Source: an uncultured Alphaproteobacteria bacterium (GTDB lineage: Bacteria > Pseudomonadota > Alphaproteobacteria > HIMB59 > GCA-002718135). Taken from it: a stretch of DNA of 47,951 nucleotides. Both the position numbers and the translations under genes were made by a program. The DNA lies in contig CACPNW010000008.1 in assembly GCA_902635455.1 (NCBI GenBank), positions 1 through 47,951 of the forward strand, in the 5' to 3' direction. This document shows, piece after piece, positions 1 through 8,927 of the stretch (positions within the stretch are counted from its first letter, which is position 1; each line of letters starts with the position of its first letter). A model generated the notes under the pieces. The model was not told the DNA's origin and did not search any database. It worked only from the letters and a program-made list of their open reading frames with translations.

Positions 1-160
1 TGAATGCTTCTGTTTTCAAGAACAAACTCTAAAATCTGGTGAAAGTAAGATATTTACAATGGTATTTTATATTGATTCTTCTTTAGATTCAGACTGGTAT
101 TTTGATAATTTAAAAGAACTTGTATTCACATACGAATTTTCAGAATATAAAAGTTTATAA
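1..160 (+). CDS. ctaG: Cytochrome c oxidase assembly protein CtaG/Cox11, 3' end
   Basis: Only the last ~52 codons are present; the gene enters from the left edge in the frame starting at base 2 and stops with TAA at 158-160. The visible protein begins ECFCFQEQTLKSGE, the CFCF-x-EQ-x-L-x-x-GE motif typical of the C-terminal beta-domain of Cox11/CtaG. That protein is a periplasm-facing, membrane-anchored copper chaperone that loads the CuB site of cytochrome c oxidase subunit I. The copper-binding CFCF cysteines are visible. The next gene starts about 20 bases downstream on the same strand. The call rests on this motif and the C-terminal length, since the N-terminal membrane anchor lies outside the window. 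Confidence 0.85.
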   Translation, partial: ECFCFQEQTLKSGESKIFTMVFYIDSSLDSDWYFDNLKELVFTYEFSEYKSL

Positions 161-181
161 ATAGAATTTAACTTTTGTTTG

Positions 182-853
182 ATGAGATTAAAAAAGAAAT
201 TATTAAAAAATATTATTGTCCAAAATATTCTTGGTATATTAACTGCTGTATATATATTAATTGTTCGAGTAACCTCGCGAATAAATATTGTAAACCAATC
301 CTCTCCAGATTATTTTTGGAAAAATAATAAACCATTTATTTTGGCTTTTTGGCATAGTCAATTAATGATGATTAGTTTTTGTTGGAAGTCAAAATATGGG
401 ATCAACATTTTAGCATCTGGCCATAGTGATGGTCGTTTCGGTGCTATTGTTGGCAAATATTTTAAACTAAAAAATATACCTACATATGTAGATGGTCAGA
501 ATAAAAATATCAGACTTATTTACAATTTACTTAAAAATAATAAATATATTGGAATAACACCAGATGGTCCAAGAGGACCAAAAGAAAAAGCTTCAAGCGG
601 TATTATTAAAATATCAAAAGCAACGCAAGTGCCTATAATAGCATTAGGCTTTGATTCTACCTCAAATAAAAAACTTGGTTCGTGGGATTCGTTTTTGCTT
701 ACTTATCCATTTTCAAAATGTTGTTATGTGTGGAGTGATCCAATTTTAATTCCAAATGATATAAAAGATAATGAAATACAAAAGTATCAAAACCTAATAG
801 AATCAGAAATAAATAAATGCATTGAAGCTGCAAAAGGAAAATTAAGTGTATAG
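182..853 (+). CDS. DUF374 lysophospholipid acyltransferase family protein
   Basis: About 223 residues of the DUF374 family, membrane-associated acyltransferases that in Proteobacteria usually lie beside Kdo and lipid A genes. Visible motifs are FWHSQLMM near residue 57, SGHSDGRFG near residue 80, and ITPDGPRGPKEKASSG near residue 125, the PDGPRGP signature being the family hallmark. A hydrophobic N-terminal segment (about residues 9-30) would anchor it to the inner membrane. An in-frame TTG lies directly before the ATG at 182; I prefer the ATG. It overlaps waaA by 8 bases, so it is probably co-translated with the lipid A run waaA-lpxK-acyltransferase. The acyl acceptor cannot be told from sequence. 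Confidence 0.85.
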   Translation: MRLKKKLLKNIIVQNILGILTAVYILIVRVTSRINIVNQSSPDYFWKNNKPFILAFWHSQLMMISFCWKSKYGINILASGHSDGRFGAIVGKYFKLKNIPTYVDGQNKNIRLIYNLLKNNKYIGITPDGPRGPKEKASSGIIKISKATQVPIIALGFDSTSNKKLGSWDSFLLTYPFSKCCYVWSDPILIPNDIKDNEIQKYQNLIESEINKCIEAAKGKLSV

Positions 854-2078
854 ATTGTACCAGCTTTTATCTATTATTATAGTGCCGATAATTTTAATTA
901 ATACATATTTAAGAATTTTTAAAAACAAAGAAGACAAAACGCGCTTTAGAGAGCGGTTTGGTAAACCTTCGGTTAAAAGGCCTAAAAATAAAGTGATTTG
1001 GATTCATGCTACAAGTGTTGGAGAATTTAAATCAATCCACACAATAATAGAGGCTTATCACTCAAAATATTCTATTTTAGTAACAACAACTACAAAAAGT
1101 GCCGCTGATTATGCGGTAAAAAACTACACTAACCAAATTATACATCAGTACGCACCTTTTGATGTAACGACTTGGATAAATAAATTTATTCATTACTGGA
1201 AACCAGAACTTATTTTATGGATAGAATCTGATCTTTGGCCAAATACCTTATCAATAATTAAAAAAAGTAAAATAAATTGTCTGCTATTAAATGCTAGGAT
1301 TTCACCTAAATCATATGCTAGATGGAAATTAATTAAAAATTATTATAATGAATTATTGCAAACTTTTTCAATAATATTTGCACAAAGTATAAATGATCAG
1401 CAAAGATTACAAAAATTATCTGACAAAAAAATCCAATACATAGGAAATTTAAAATTATCTAATATTCAACAAAATCAAAAAATAAATTTTGAGAAAAATA
1501 ATTCTTTAATAACAATTATGTTTGCCAGCACTCATGTAGGTGAGGAAAATCAGATTTTAATATTAATTAAAAATTTAAAAAATAAATATAAAAATTTAAA
1601 ATTTTATTTAGCTCCTAGACATCCAGAAAGAGCAGGTGATATCAGCAAATTGTATGCACAACATAATATTGAAAATATTTTAGAAAGTCATTTAAATAAA
1701 AATCAAGATACAGTAATAATTGATACTTTTGGAAAATTACCTAGTTACTTTAATTTTAGTGATATAGTTTTTTTAGGTGGTTCTTTAACAAACAATGGAG
1801 GTCACAATCCTATTGAACCAGCTATGTATAATTGTGCAGTTATTTCAGGAAATAATGTGTTTAACTGGCAGAATATTTATGATGAGATGGTTAATGAAAA
1901 CTCATGTTATTTAATTAATAATATTGAAAAATTACAAGAAATCATTGAAGTTTTTATTAATGATAGAAAAAAGCTCAATAAATATAAGAAAAATGCTTCA
2001 AACTTTGCTAATAATGTTTTTTTTGATAAAAAAACATTAAATCAAGTAATAAATGAAAACTTAATTTTAAATGCTTAA
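846..2078 (+). CDS. waaA: 3-deoxy-D-manno-octulosonic acid (Kdo) transferase WaaA
   Basis: A 410-residue GT30 glycosyltransferase that moves Kdo from CMP-Kdo to the lipid A precursor at the inner membrane. The start is GTG, overlapping the previous gene by 8 bases. After an N-terminal membrane anchor comes WIHATSVGEFKS, whose Glu60 matches the catalytic Glu of the family. Then come NARIS, FASTHVGEE, LAPRHPERA and the CMP-binding FLGGSLTNNGGHNPIEPA. Length is typical. Together with lpxK and two acyltransferases it shows that the cell makes a Kdo-lipid A outer membrane. Whether it adds one or two Kdo residues cannot be read from the sequence. Confidence 0.95.
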   Translation: MYRLYQLLSIIIVPIILINTYLRIFKNKEDKTRFRERFGKPSVKRPKNKVIWIHATSVGEFKSIHTIIEAYHSKYSILVTTTTKSAADYAVKNYTNQIIHQYAPFDVTTWINKFIHYWKPELILWIESDLWPNTLSIIKKSKINCLLLNARISPKSYARWKLIKNYYNELLQTFSIIFAQSINDQQRLQKLSDKKIQYIGNLKLSNIQQNQKINFEKNNSLITIMFASTHVGEENQILILIKNLKNKYKNLKFYLAPRHPERAGDISKLYAQHNIENILESHLNKNQDTVIIDTFGKLPSYFNFSDIVFLGGSLTNNGGHNPIEPAMYNCAVISGNNVFNWQNIYDEMVNENSCYLINNIEKLQEIIEVFINDRKKLNKYKKNASNFANNVFFDKKTLNQVINENLILNA

Positions 2079-3060
2079 GGCTCCAAAATTTTGGTATTTA
2101 AAAAGAGATACGTATTTATCTAATTCTCTTTATCCACTTTCATTAATATTTAGGCTTGGAACAAAATTAAGAAGTATAATAAGTAAAGAAAAAAACTCTG
2201 AGCTTCCAATAATTTGTGTTGGAAATATTGTTGTTGGTGGTGCTGGTAAAACACCTGTTTCTCTAAAAATTGGTAAAATACTTCTTAAATCAGGATATTC
2301 ACCACATTTTGTTTCAAAGGGTTATGCAGGAATTGAAAAAAATAATACTTTGGTCAAGCCTTGGCATTCAGCACAAAGTGTTGGGGACGAATCTCTATTA
2401 TTGTCTGAAATTGCTCCTACTTGGATTGGAATAAATAGAAACCGATCTTTTAAACTAGCAAAAGAAAAAGGTGCTGATTGTATAATTATGGATGATGGTT
2501 TTCAAAATCCAACTATAAAGAAAGATTTTTCAATTATTGTTATAAACGGTGAACAAGAATTTGGTAATACTAGAGTAATGCCTTCAGGGCCTTTAAGAGA
2601 AAGCATTAACAGAGGTTTATCAAGAACAAATTTAATTATAGTTATAGGTAATATATCAGAAAAATTAAAAAATAAAATTCCTCCCAAGATTCCTTTAGTC
2701 AAAGCTTCATTTGCTATTAATAATGAAAATAAAATTTTTAAAGGGCAAAAAATTACTGCTTTTGCAGGTATTGCTTATCCTGAAAAATTTTTTAATTCCT
2801 TAAGAAATCAAGGTGCTAAAATTGTTAAGGAGATTATATATCCAGACCATCATATTTTTGTTGAGAATGATCTTCTTGATCTTGCAGAACATGCAAATAA
2901 GAGTCAATCAATACTGGTCACTACAAAAAAAGATTATGTTCGTATTCCTAAAATATACAGATCTTTAGTTAACACTCTCGAAGGTGAAATTGAATTTGAG
3001 GATGAAAAATTATTTTTAGAATTTTTGATAAAAGCAATAAAAAAAAAATTAATAAATTAA
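2071..3060 (+). CDS. lpxK: Tetraacyldisaccharide 4'-kinase LpxK
   Basis: A 329-residue LpxK that phosphorylates the 4' position of the tetraacyldisaccharide-1-phosphate lipid A precursor at the inner membrane. The Walker A-like P-loop is GNIVVGGAGKTP at residues 51-62. Other family marks are SKGYAG (usually SRGYGG), VGDE, the DDGFQ motif at residues 141-145, MPSGPLRE and TTKKDYVRIP near the C-terminus. The ATG overlaps the waaA stop by 8 bases. Only one base separates it from the following acyltransferase, so the four genes form one tight lipid A operon. Confidence 0.95.
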   Translation: MLKAPKFWYLKRDTYLSNSLYPLSLIFRLGTKLRSIISKEKNSELPIICVGNIVVGGAGKTPVSLKIGKILLKSGYSPHFVSKGYAGIEKNNTLVKPWHSAQSVGDESLLLSEIAPTWIGINRNRSFKLAKEKGADCIIMDDGFQNPTIKKDFSIIVINGEQEFGNTRVMPSGPLRESINRGLSRTNLIIVIGNISEKLKNKIPPKIPLVKASFAINNENKIFKGQKITAFAGIAYPEKFFNSLRNQGAKIVKEIIYPDHHIFVENDLLDLAEHANKSQSILVTTKKDYVRIPKIYRSLVNTLEGEIEFEDEKLFLEFLIKAIKKKLIN

Positions 3061-3061
3061 T

Positions 3062-3940
3062 ATGAGAATTTTTTTTCAGAATTTAGTTTATTTAGTTGAG
3101 TTTTTATTACTTAAGATAATTTTTTTTTTGTTAAATATTTTTCCTATTAGTTTCGTTTCAAAATTTGGTGGCATTTTATTTATGACTTTTGGGCAATTAA
3201 CAAATAGTCACAAAACAGCTATTCAAAATTGCACGCAGGTTTTTCAAAATATGGAAAATAAAAAGATTAAGAAAATTGTTCTAAAAAGTTGGGAAAATTT
3301 AGGCCGAACAATTTTTGAACTAATAAAATTAAAAAAAATCACTGCTAATAAAAATAATATTAATATAAGTGGATTGCAAAATATTGATAAAATAATTAAA
3401 AATAAAATACCTGCTATATATTTTGGAATCCATCAATCAAATTGGGAAATTTGTGTTCCCTTACTAGATAAAATGGATATTAAAGTGGGTGCTATTTATA
3501 GACATATTAATAATGCTTTTGTCGATCAATTTGTGCTTAATCAAAGAAATTTAGCTCTTACAACAAATTTTAGTTTTTATACTCCAAAAGGAAAAAAAAG
3601 CGCTAAAGACGTGATCGAAAATGTTAAAAAAAATAATTCAGTTTTTTTATTAATAGATCAAAAAGATTCTGCTGGTGAAGAAATAATTTTTTTTAATAAA
3701 CCAATCAAAACTCAAACAGGTTTTTTAAAAATTGCTAGAAAATATAAAATACCGATAGTGCCTATGGAGAATAAAAGATTGGGCAATGGTAAATTTTTAA
3801 TTAATTTTCATAAACCTTTTTATAATAACCAAGTTGAAATTTCTGATAAAGATATGATGATCAAAATTCATAAAATTATAGAAAAATGGATATTAGAAAA
3901 TCCACAACAATGGTTATGGCAACATAATAGATTTAATTAG
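3062..3940 (+). CDS. LpxL/HtrB-type lipid A late acyltransferase
   Basis: A 292-residue membrane acyltransferase of the LpxL/LpxM (HtrB/MsbB) superfamily, expected to add a secondary acyl chain to Kdo2-lipid A. The N-terminus is strongly hydrophobic. The catalytic H-x4-E motif is seen as GIHQSNWEI near residue 121. Further along are a KDSAGEEIIFFNKPIKTQTG segment and an IPIVPMENKR segment, as in the family, and the C-terminus ENPQQWLWQHNRF is a strong LpxL hallmark. It follows lpxK by one base. Its last 8 bases overlap the 3' end of the convergent xseA gene. Acyl-chain specificity is not evident, so I give no symbol. Confidence 0.9.
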   Translation: MRIFFQNLVYLVEFLLLKIIFFLLNIFPISFVSKFGGILFMTFGQLTNSHKTAIQNCTQVFQNMENKKIKKIVLKSWENLGRTIFELIKLKKITANKNNINISGLQNIDKIIKNKIPAIYFGIHQSNWEICVPLLDKMDIKVGAIYRHINNAFVDQFVLNQRNLALTTNFSFYTPKGKKSAKDVIENVKKNNSVFLLIDQKDSAGEEIIFFNKPIKTQTGFLKIARKYKIPIVPMENKRLGNGKFLINFHKPFYNNQVEISDKDMMIKIHKIIEKWILENPQQWLWQHNRFN

Positions 3941-5264
3941 TTTTTTTAACAATTAACTCAAGTTCACCCTCATATAATTTTGCTTTAATACTTCGCCCCT
4001 TATGAGTTTTAATTGATCTTTTTATTATTTTATTATTATCGGTTAAAATCGAATAACCCTTATTTAAATTAGCATGAATAGAGTTTGACTTTAATAAACG
4101 TGATAGTTTAGTTATTATATCTTTTGATAAATTTTGTTTTTCAATAATATTTTTATTTAAATCTTTATGCAAATTATTTAAAAGTATTTTATTTGAATCT
4201 AGTTTTACAATTGGTGGCTTAATAAACTTATTGATATTTTTAATTAGTAAATTATTTTTTTCAAATTGACTTTGAAATTCTTTATTAATATTCAAAAAAT
4301 TTTTTTCTACTTTTTCTCTAAATATATCAATAATTTTATTTGGTGCCTTTAAAAGTTTTTTAAAATTCTCTAAATAATTTTTTTCAATTTTTGATTTGGT
4401 GTCTATCAAATAATTTATTCTTTCACCAATAGATTTAACTGATTTCACTAATTCTGTTCTAACTGGAACTATTTTTTCAGCTGCTGCAGTAGGAGTAGAG
4501 GCTCTTAAATCAGAAACATAATCTATTATGGTAGTATCTGTTTCATGTCCAATTGCAGATACAATAGGAATTGATGATTCAAAAACAGCCATTGCTATAT
4601 TTTCACTGTTAAAAGTCATTAAATCCTCTGTGCTTCCACCTCCTCTAGCAATTATAATAACATCAGGCTGATCTTTTTTTTCAAAACTATTAAAACCTTT
4701 AATAGCTTTAATAATAGACATTTCAGCTTCAGTACCCTGCACAGCAGACGGCCACAAATCTATATCAATCAAAAATCTTTCTTTAATTTTGTTAATTATA
4801 TCGTGAATAACTGATCCATTGGGCGATGTAATTATTCCTATTTTTTTTGGGATCAAAGGTAAATTTTTTTTATACTTTTCATCAAAAATTCCTTTTGTTT
4901 TTAATTTTTTCTTTCTATCTTCAATTAGTTTTAATAATGCACCCTCTCCCTCTAATTCTATTTTATCTATATCAAGTTGATAAGTGGTTTTATATTTAGA
5001 CCAAGTTGTAATTTTCCCTGTTGCAATAACTTGCATCCCTAATTCAGGATTAAATAATAAATTTTTCATCTTTTGACTCCATACTACACAACTTAATATA
5101 GATTGATCATCTTTCAAAGTCATATACAGTTGTCCTTTAGATGCATTTTTAATTTCAGATATTTCTCCAGAAATACGAACATAATTAAAATTATTTTCAA
5201 TTAAATCTTTAATTTGAAAATTAAATTGTGAAACTTTGTATTCAGGAATGTTAAGGGTGTTCAT
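3933..5264 (-). CDS. xseA: Exodeoxyribonuclease VII large subunit XseA
   Basis: A 443-residue cytoplasmic nuclease subunit that, with XseB, degrades single-stranded DNA. The N-terminal OB-fold is seen as VRISGEISEIKNASKGQLYM, followed by LKDDQSILSCVVW. The central catalytic domain has IGIITSPNGSVIHDI, IIIARGGGSTEDLMTF, the strongly conserved PIVSAIGHETDTTI and DLRASTPTAAAE. A long Lys-rich coiled-coil region follows, then a short C-terminal domain ending LNKGYSILTD and beyond. Its start overlaps the tadA stop by 4 bases (ATGA), so the two are translationally coupled. xseB is not in the window. Confidence 0.95.
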   Translation of the reverse strand: MNTLNIPEYKVSQFNFQIKDLIENNFNYVRISGEISEIKNASKGQLYMTLKDDQSILSCVVWSQKMKNLLFNPELGMQVIATGKITTWSKYKTTYQLDIDKIELEGEGALLKLIEDRKKKLKTKGIFDEKYKKNLPLIPKKIGIITSPNGSVIHDIINKIKERFLIDIDLWPSAVQGTEAEMSIIKAIKGFNSFEKKDQPDVIIIARGGGSTEDLMTFNSENIAMAVFESSIPIVSAIGHETDTTIIDYVSDLRASTPTAAAEKIVPVRTELVKSVKSIGERINYLIDTKSKIEKNYLENFKKLLKAPNKIIDIFREKVEKNFLNINKEFQSQFEKNNLLIKNINKFIKPPIVKLDSNKILLNNLHKDLNKNIIEKQNLSKDIITKLSRLLKSNSIHANLNKGYSILTDNNKIIKRSIKTHKGRSIKAKLYEGELELIVKKTN

Positions 5265-5710
5265 TTTCTTTGTTTAAGAAAAAAATCTTTTAGTAATTTT
5301 TTACTTTGTCTTTCTTGAATTCCACCATAAACCTCGGGTGAAAATCCTTTAAAATTATTATTAGAATTCAGTTTTTCTAGACCGTCTGATTTTTCACTAT
5401 ATGCACCGAAATAGATAGTCCTAATGTGTACTTCGCTAATAGCTGCCGAACACATAATACATGGCTCAAGAGTAATAAATAAAGTGGTGTTTTGTAAATA
5501 CTTAGTTTTGAGTTTTTTACATGCTTTAATAATAATTACTAGTTCACAATGATTAATGGCATTAGAAGAACTATTTATTCTGTTGTGCCCGCGAGAAATA
5601 ATATTTTGTGAATAATTATCAATTAATACCCCACCAATAGGAACTTCATTATTTTTTAGTGCTTTTTTAGCCTCTTTAATAGCCTCTCCCATAAAATAAT
5701 CTATTTTCAT
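5261..5710 (-). CDS. tadA: tRNA-specific adenosine deaminase TadA
   Basis: A 149-residue zinc-dependent cytidine-deaminase-fold enzyme, expected to convert adenosine 34 of tRNA-Arg(ACG) to inosine. The active site has His54 and Glu56 in the sequence NHCE, and the zinc-binding PCIMC at residues 83-87. Family members normally read HAE, so the Cys55 between zinc ligand and proton shuttle is unusual. N-terminal VPIGGVLI and the GHNRIN segment fit TadA. It is the first gene of a tadA-xseA pair and is divergent from the neighbouring hydrolase with only about 10 bases between the longest ORFs. A guanine or cytosine deaminase of the same fold is less likely given length and context. Confidence 0.88.
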   Translation of the reverse strand: MKIDYFMGEAIKEAKKALKNNEVPIGGVLIDNYSQNIISRGHNRINSSSNAINHCELVIIIKACKKLKTKYLQNTTLFITLEPCIMCSAAISEVHIRTIYFGAYSEKSDGLEKLNSNNNFKGFSPEVYGGIQERQSKKLLKDFFLKQRK

Positions 5711-5720
5711 TTAGTCAATC

Positions 5721-6452
5721 ATGTTAAATAATTATATTAACATTATAATGAAAAAACCATTAATTGGAATTACTCTTGATAGTCAAAAAAAGGGAAATTA
5801 TTCTAAATTTCCATGGTATGCTTTGAGACAAAACTACTTAGACTCTATTTTTGAATTTGGTGGTATACCATTCCCTCTTTTCCATAATATTAATTCGATA
5901 AATGAATTATCTAACAAAATAGATGCTATAGTTATTACCGGTGGGGATTTTGATATTGATCCTAGTTTATATGGCAAAAAAAACATAGGGAGTAGAAAGA
6001 TAAAAAATAGTAGAACCCAGTTTGAAATAAAAATTTTTAAAAAGTTTTTAAAAAATCAAAAACCAATTTTAGGAATATGTGGGGGTCAACAATTAATAAA
6101 CATTGCCTGTGGTGGAACATTAATTCAAGATATAAAAAAAGAAAAAAAAAGCAAAATAAATCATGAACAAAAAAATCCAAGAAATCAAACTAGTCACTCA
6201 ATAATTATAAAAAAAAATACAAAACTTATTAAAATTACTAAAAAAAACAAAATTCAAGTAAATAGTGCCCATCATCAATCAGTGGATAAACTTGGTAAAA
6301 ATCTTATTACAAGTGCGGTAGGAGAAGATAGCATTGTTGAAGCAATTGAGCACACATATCATCCCTGGTGCTTAGGAGTACAATGGCATCCAGAGTTTTT
6401 AATTACTACCTATGATAAATTGTTATTTAAAAATTTTATTAATTCTATTTAA
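5721..6452 (+). CDS. Class I glutamine amidotransferase-like gamma-glutamyl hydrolase (peptidase C26, PuuD-like)
   Basis: A 243-residue protein of the C26 family, cytoplasmic enzymes that hydrolyse gamma-glutamyl bonds such as in gamma-glutamyl-GABA. The nucleophile elbow is LGICGGQQLIN with Cys120. The His-Glu pair is in LGVQWHPEF near the C-terminus, and VITGGDFDIDP matches the family's GGxDxxP motif. The longest frame starts at 5721. The ATG at 5748 (MKKPLIGITLD) matches the usual family start better and leaves room for a promoter shared with divergent tadA. No polyamine genes lie nearby, so the true substrate is open. Confidence 0.85.
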   Translation: MLNNYINIIMKKPLIGITLDSQKKGNYSKFPWYALRQNYLDSIFEFGGIPFPLFHNINSINELSNKIDAIVITGGDFDIDPSLYGKKNIGSRKIKNSRTQFEIKIFKKFLKNQKPILGICGGQQLINIACGGTLIQDIKKEKKSKINHEQKNPRNQTSHSIIIKKNTKLIKITKKNKIQVNSAHHQSVDKLGKNLITSAVGEDSIVEAIEHTYHPWCLGVQWHPEFLITTYDKLLFKNFINSI

Positions 6453-6457
6453 TAATA

Positions 6458-7141
6458 ATGAGAATTGCTAAATATATTGCAAATGCAGGAATATGCTCAA
6501 GAAGGGACGCAGAAAAGTTAATTGAAAAAAAAGAGGTAAAAGTTAATGGAATATTATGTACTCATCCCAGTTTAAAAATTACTGAAAAAGATAAAGTATA
6601 CGTTTTTGGAAAAATTTTAAAGAGTAATGATAAATTAAGAATTTGGAAGCTTTATAAACCAGTAAAATATATTTGTACAAACAAAGATCCAAAAAAACGG
6701 AAAACGATTTATGATTTAGTGCCAAAAAATTATCCTAGAGTAATTAGTATTGGAAGATTAGATTTTATGAGTGAAGGGCTAATATTGCTAACAAACAAAG
6801 GTGATTTTGCAAGAAAACTAGAATTACCTTCATCTAATTTTGAACGAATATACAGGGTTTGCATTCGTGGAAAAGTTGAAAAAGAATCAATAAAGAAAAT
6901 TAATTCAGGCATAGTAGTAAATAAGGTTCATTATAATAAAATAAAAATTTCTATAGAAAAATTTTCTAAACCTTATTCTTGGCTTGTAATAAAATTAAAA
7001 GAAGGAAAAAATAGAGAAATCAGGAATATTTTTGATTATTTTTCTTTGAAAATTGTCAAATTAATTAGAATTCAATATGGCCCATATAAATTATCTAATT
7101 TAAAAAAGGGTGAAATTTCAGAAATAAAAATTAGTAAGTAA
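6458..7141 (+). CDS. RsuA/RluB-family rRNA pseudouridine synthase
   Basis: A 227-residue pseudouridine synthase. The N-terminal S4 RNA-binding domain (about residues 1-45) reads MRIAKYIANAGICSRRDAE, typical of RluB/RsuA. The catalytic motif SIGRLDFMSEGLILLTNKG carries Asp102, the residue that attacks the target uridine. The C-terminal LKEGKNREIRNIF is the conserved KEGKNRQIRRM-like motif. RluB modifies 23S rRNA near U2605; RsuA modifies 16S U516. The S4 start and the neighbouring rsmD favour RluB, as this pair is common in alphaproteobacteria, but I cannot decide with certainty. It is one base from rsmD. Confidence 0.88.
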   Translation: MRIAKYIANAGICSRRDAEKLIEKKEVKVNGILCTHPSLKITEKDKVYVFGKILKSNDKLRIWKLYKPVKYICTNKDPKKRKTIYDLVPKNYPRVISIGRLDFMSEGLILLTNKGDFARKLELPSSNFERIYRVCIRGKVEKESIKKINSGIVVNKVHYNKIKISIEKFSKPYSWLVIKLKEGKNREIRNIFDYFSLKIVKLIRIQYGPYKLSNLKKGEISEIKISK

Positions 7142-7142
7142 A

Positions 7143-7709
7143 ATGATAAAAATAATAGGTGGAAGACTAAAAAGATCAAATCTATTCGTTCCAAACAATT
7201 TAGTTAGACCAACATCGGCAATGAAAAGAGAAGCTATTTTCTCTATTTTAGAAAGCTATGCATTAAAAAATTCAATAGATCTCTATAATAAAAAGAGTGC
7301 TATCGATTTATTTGCAGGTTCAGGATCTTTAGGAATTGAGGCTATATCAAGAGGAATTAGCAAAGTTTTTTTTTATGAAAACAATTCTAAAGTATTAGAT
7401 GTATTAGAAAAAAATTGTAAAAAAATAATTAAGAAAAATAATTACCAAATAATTAAAGCTGATATCATGCGAGTTGCAATTAGTAAAAATGAATTACCTG
7501 TATCATTGATTTTTATAGATCCTCCATATAAAAAGTATGATATTGAATCTATATTAGAAAATATAGTTACTAATAATATATTAGAAAATTATTCAATAAT
7601 TATTTTAGAAACTGAAAAAAATGAGGTTGTAAAACTTAATAAAAGTTTAAAGATATTTAAAAAAAAAACATTTGGCAAAACTTTACTAAGTTTTATTAAG
7701 CTACTTTAA
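7143..7709 (+). CDS. rsmD: 16S rRNA (guanine-966 N2)-methyltransferase RsmD
   Basis: A 188-residue SAM-dependent methyltransferase acting on G966 of 16S rRNA during 30S assembly. Visible motifs are the N-terminal IIGGRLKRSNL, the substrate-side VRPTSAMKREAIFSIL, the SAM-binding DLFAGSGSLGIEA at residues 55-67 and the catalytic DPPY at residues 126-129. It begins one base after the pseudouridine synthase, so the two rRNA-modification genes share a transcript. Its last 9 bases overlap the 3' end of the convergent pgi gene, with no room for a separate terminator. Confidence 0.94.
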   Translation: MIKIIGGRLKRSNLFVPNNLVRPTSAMKREAIFSILESYALKNSIDLYNKKSAIDLFAGSGSLGIEAISRGISKVFFYENNSKVLDVLEKNCKKIIKKNNYQIIKADIMRVAISKNELPVSLIFIDPPYKKYDIESILENIVTNNILENYSIIILETEKNEVVKLNKSLKIFKKKTFGKTLLSFIKLL

Positions 7710-8921
7710 TAAGTATTCTTTAGTTAGTACTTTTCCTTCTTCAACTGCAGGTTGATCAAAAGGATTGACATCAAAATATAAACAAGCAGCTATTGTCTCA
7801 ATTATACTTAAGGCCATTAAAGAACCAATCGAAAAAGCATTAATTTTAGGTAAATGAATATTTCTAATTTTAAAACCATTATTAATAAATGTTTGAATTG
7901 TAGCTTGTTGTTCAGCTTCCATTAAGTCACCCATTTTTTTATTTATAAGATATTCAACCCCAGCATCTCGCATTGTGTCATTATTGATTTTAAGCCCTTT
8001 GTTGTAATGATCAGTAGTAATAAAAGTAAAAAATTTATCTGATGGACCTTGTAAATATAATTGAAGCTGACTATGTTGATCGGTAGTACCAACAGAATGA
8101 ATTGGTGTAATGCCTTTTTTATCCTTTCCAATACTTTCAGCCCATAGTTGTAAATACCATTTTCCAAAAAAATATAAATTATCAGAGTATGTCATTAAAA
8201 TGCTTGAAGAAAAATCAGTATTCACTTGATCTTTAAATAATCTAGCAAGTCTAAAACATTCATAATGAGGATAATTATTGATAATTTCTTTAGCTCCATT
8301 ATGTATTTCAGTCGTATCTAGTCCTGCAAGAATAGCTGGAACTATTCCAACATTTGAAAAAACAGAGTATCGACCCCCAATATCTTTATTATGCTCAAGT
8401 AACATCGATTGATTTTTTTTAGCTATATTAAACAAAGGGGACGATTTAAATTCAGTTATAAATAAAAAATTTGAGTATAAATCTTCAAGCATATTGTATT
8501 CAGAAGCAATCTGAATTACTGCACCTAGTTGAGATAATGTTTCAGGAGTTGATCCAGATTTTGAAATTACGACAAATCCTATGTCTTTTATATTGAAACT
8601 TCTTAAAGATTTTTCAAAATTTATTGGATCAATATTATCATAAAAATAAATATTTTTATCAAAACTTTTATCTAGAATATTAACCAATGCTCTAGCACCA
8701 AGATTAGAGCCACCTGTCCCTAAAACAACAAACTTTTTTTTATCTTTTGCGAATCTTTGGGTTTTAGTAATTGTTTCGTTCAACAAATTATTATCAAATA
8801 CTATATTCAAAGCTTTTAATTCTTTAATAACAGAGTCAATTTTTTGATCTAGAAGCTTATATTTATTTTCAAAATCAGAATTTTTAATATCTTGGGTGTT
8901 ATGATAATTTAATTTTATCAT
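7701..8921 (-). CDS. pgi: Glucose-6-phosphate isomerase, short form
   Basis: A 406-residue phosphoglucose isomerase interconverting glucose-6-phosphate and fructose-6-phosphate. SIS-domain motifs are plain: VVLGTGGSNLGARAL, VISKSGSTPETLSQLG and GGRYSVFSNVGIVPAILAG. TTDQHSQLQLYLQGP and the C-terminal QPAVEEGKVLTKEY hold the other conserved active-site positions. It is much shorter than the ~550-residue E. coli form but near the shorter type found in streamlined alphaproteobacteria. It is the last gene of the xylB-to-pgi reverse run, six bases after the DUF3035 lipoprotein gene. That places a central sugar enzyme downstream of the xylose genes. Confidence 0.93.
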   Translation of the reverse strand: MIKLNYHNTQDIKNSDFENKYKLLDQKIDSVIKELKALNIVFDNNLLNETITKTQRFAKDKKKFVVLGTGGSNLGARALVNILDKSFDKNIYFYDNIDPINFEKSLRSFNIKDIGFVVISKSGSTPETLSQLGAVIQIASEYNMLEDLYSNFLFITEFKSSPLFNIAKKNQSMLLEHNKDIGGRYSVFSNVGIVPAILAGLDTTEIHNGAKEIINNYPHYECFRLARLFKDQVNTDFSSSILMTYSDNLYFFGKWYLQLWAESIGKDKKGITPIHSVGTTDQHSQLQLYLQGPSDKFFTFITTDHYNKGLKINNDTMRDAGVEYLINKKMGDLMEAEQQATIQTFINNGFKIRNIHLPKINAFSIGSLMALSIIETIAACLYFDVNPFDQPAVEEGKVLTKEYLLK

Positions 8922-8927
8922 TATGAT

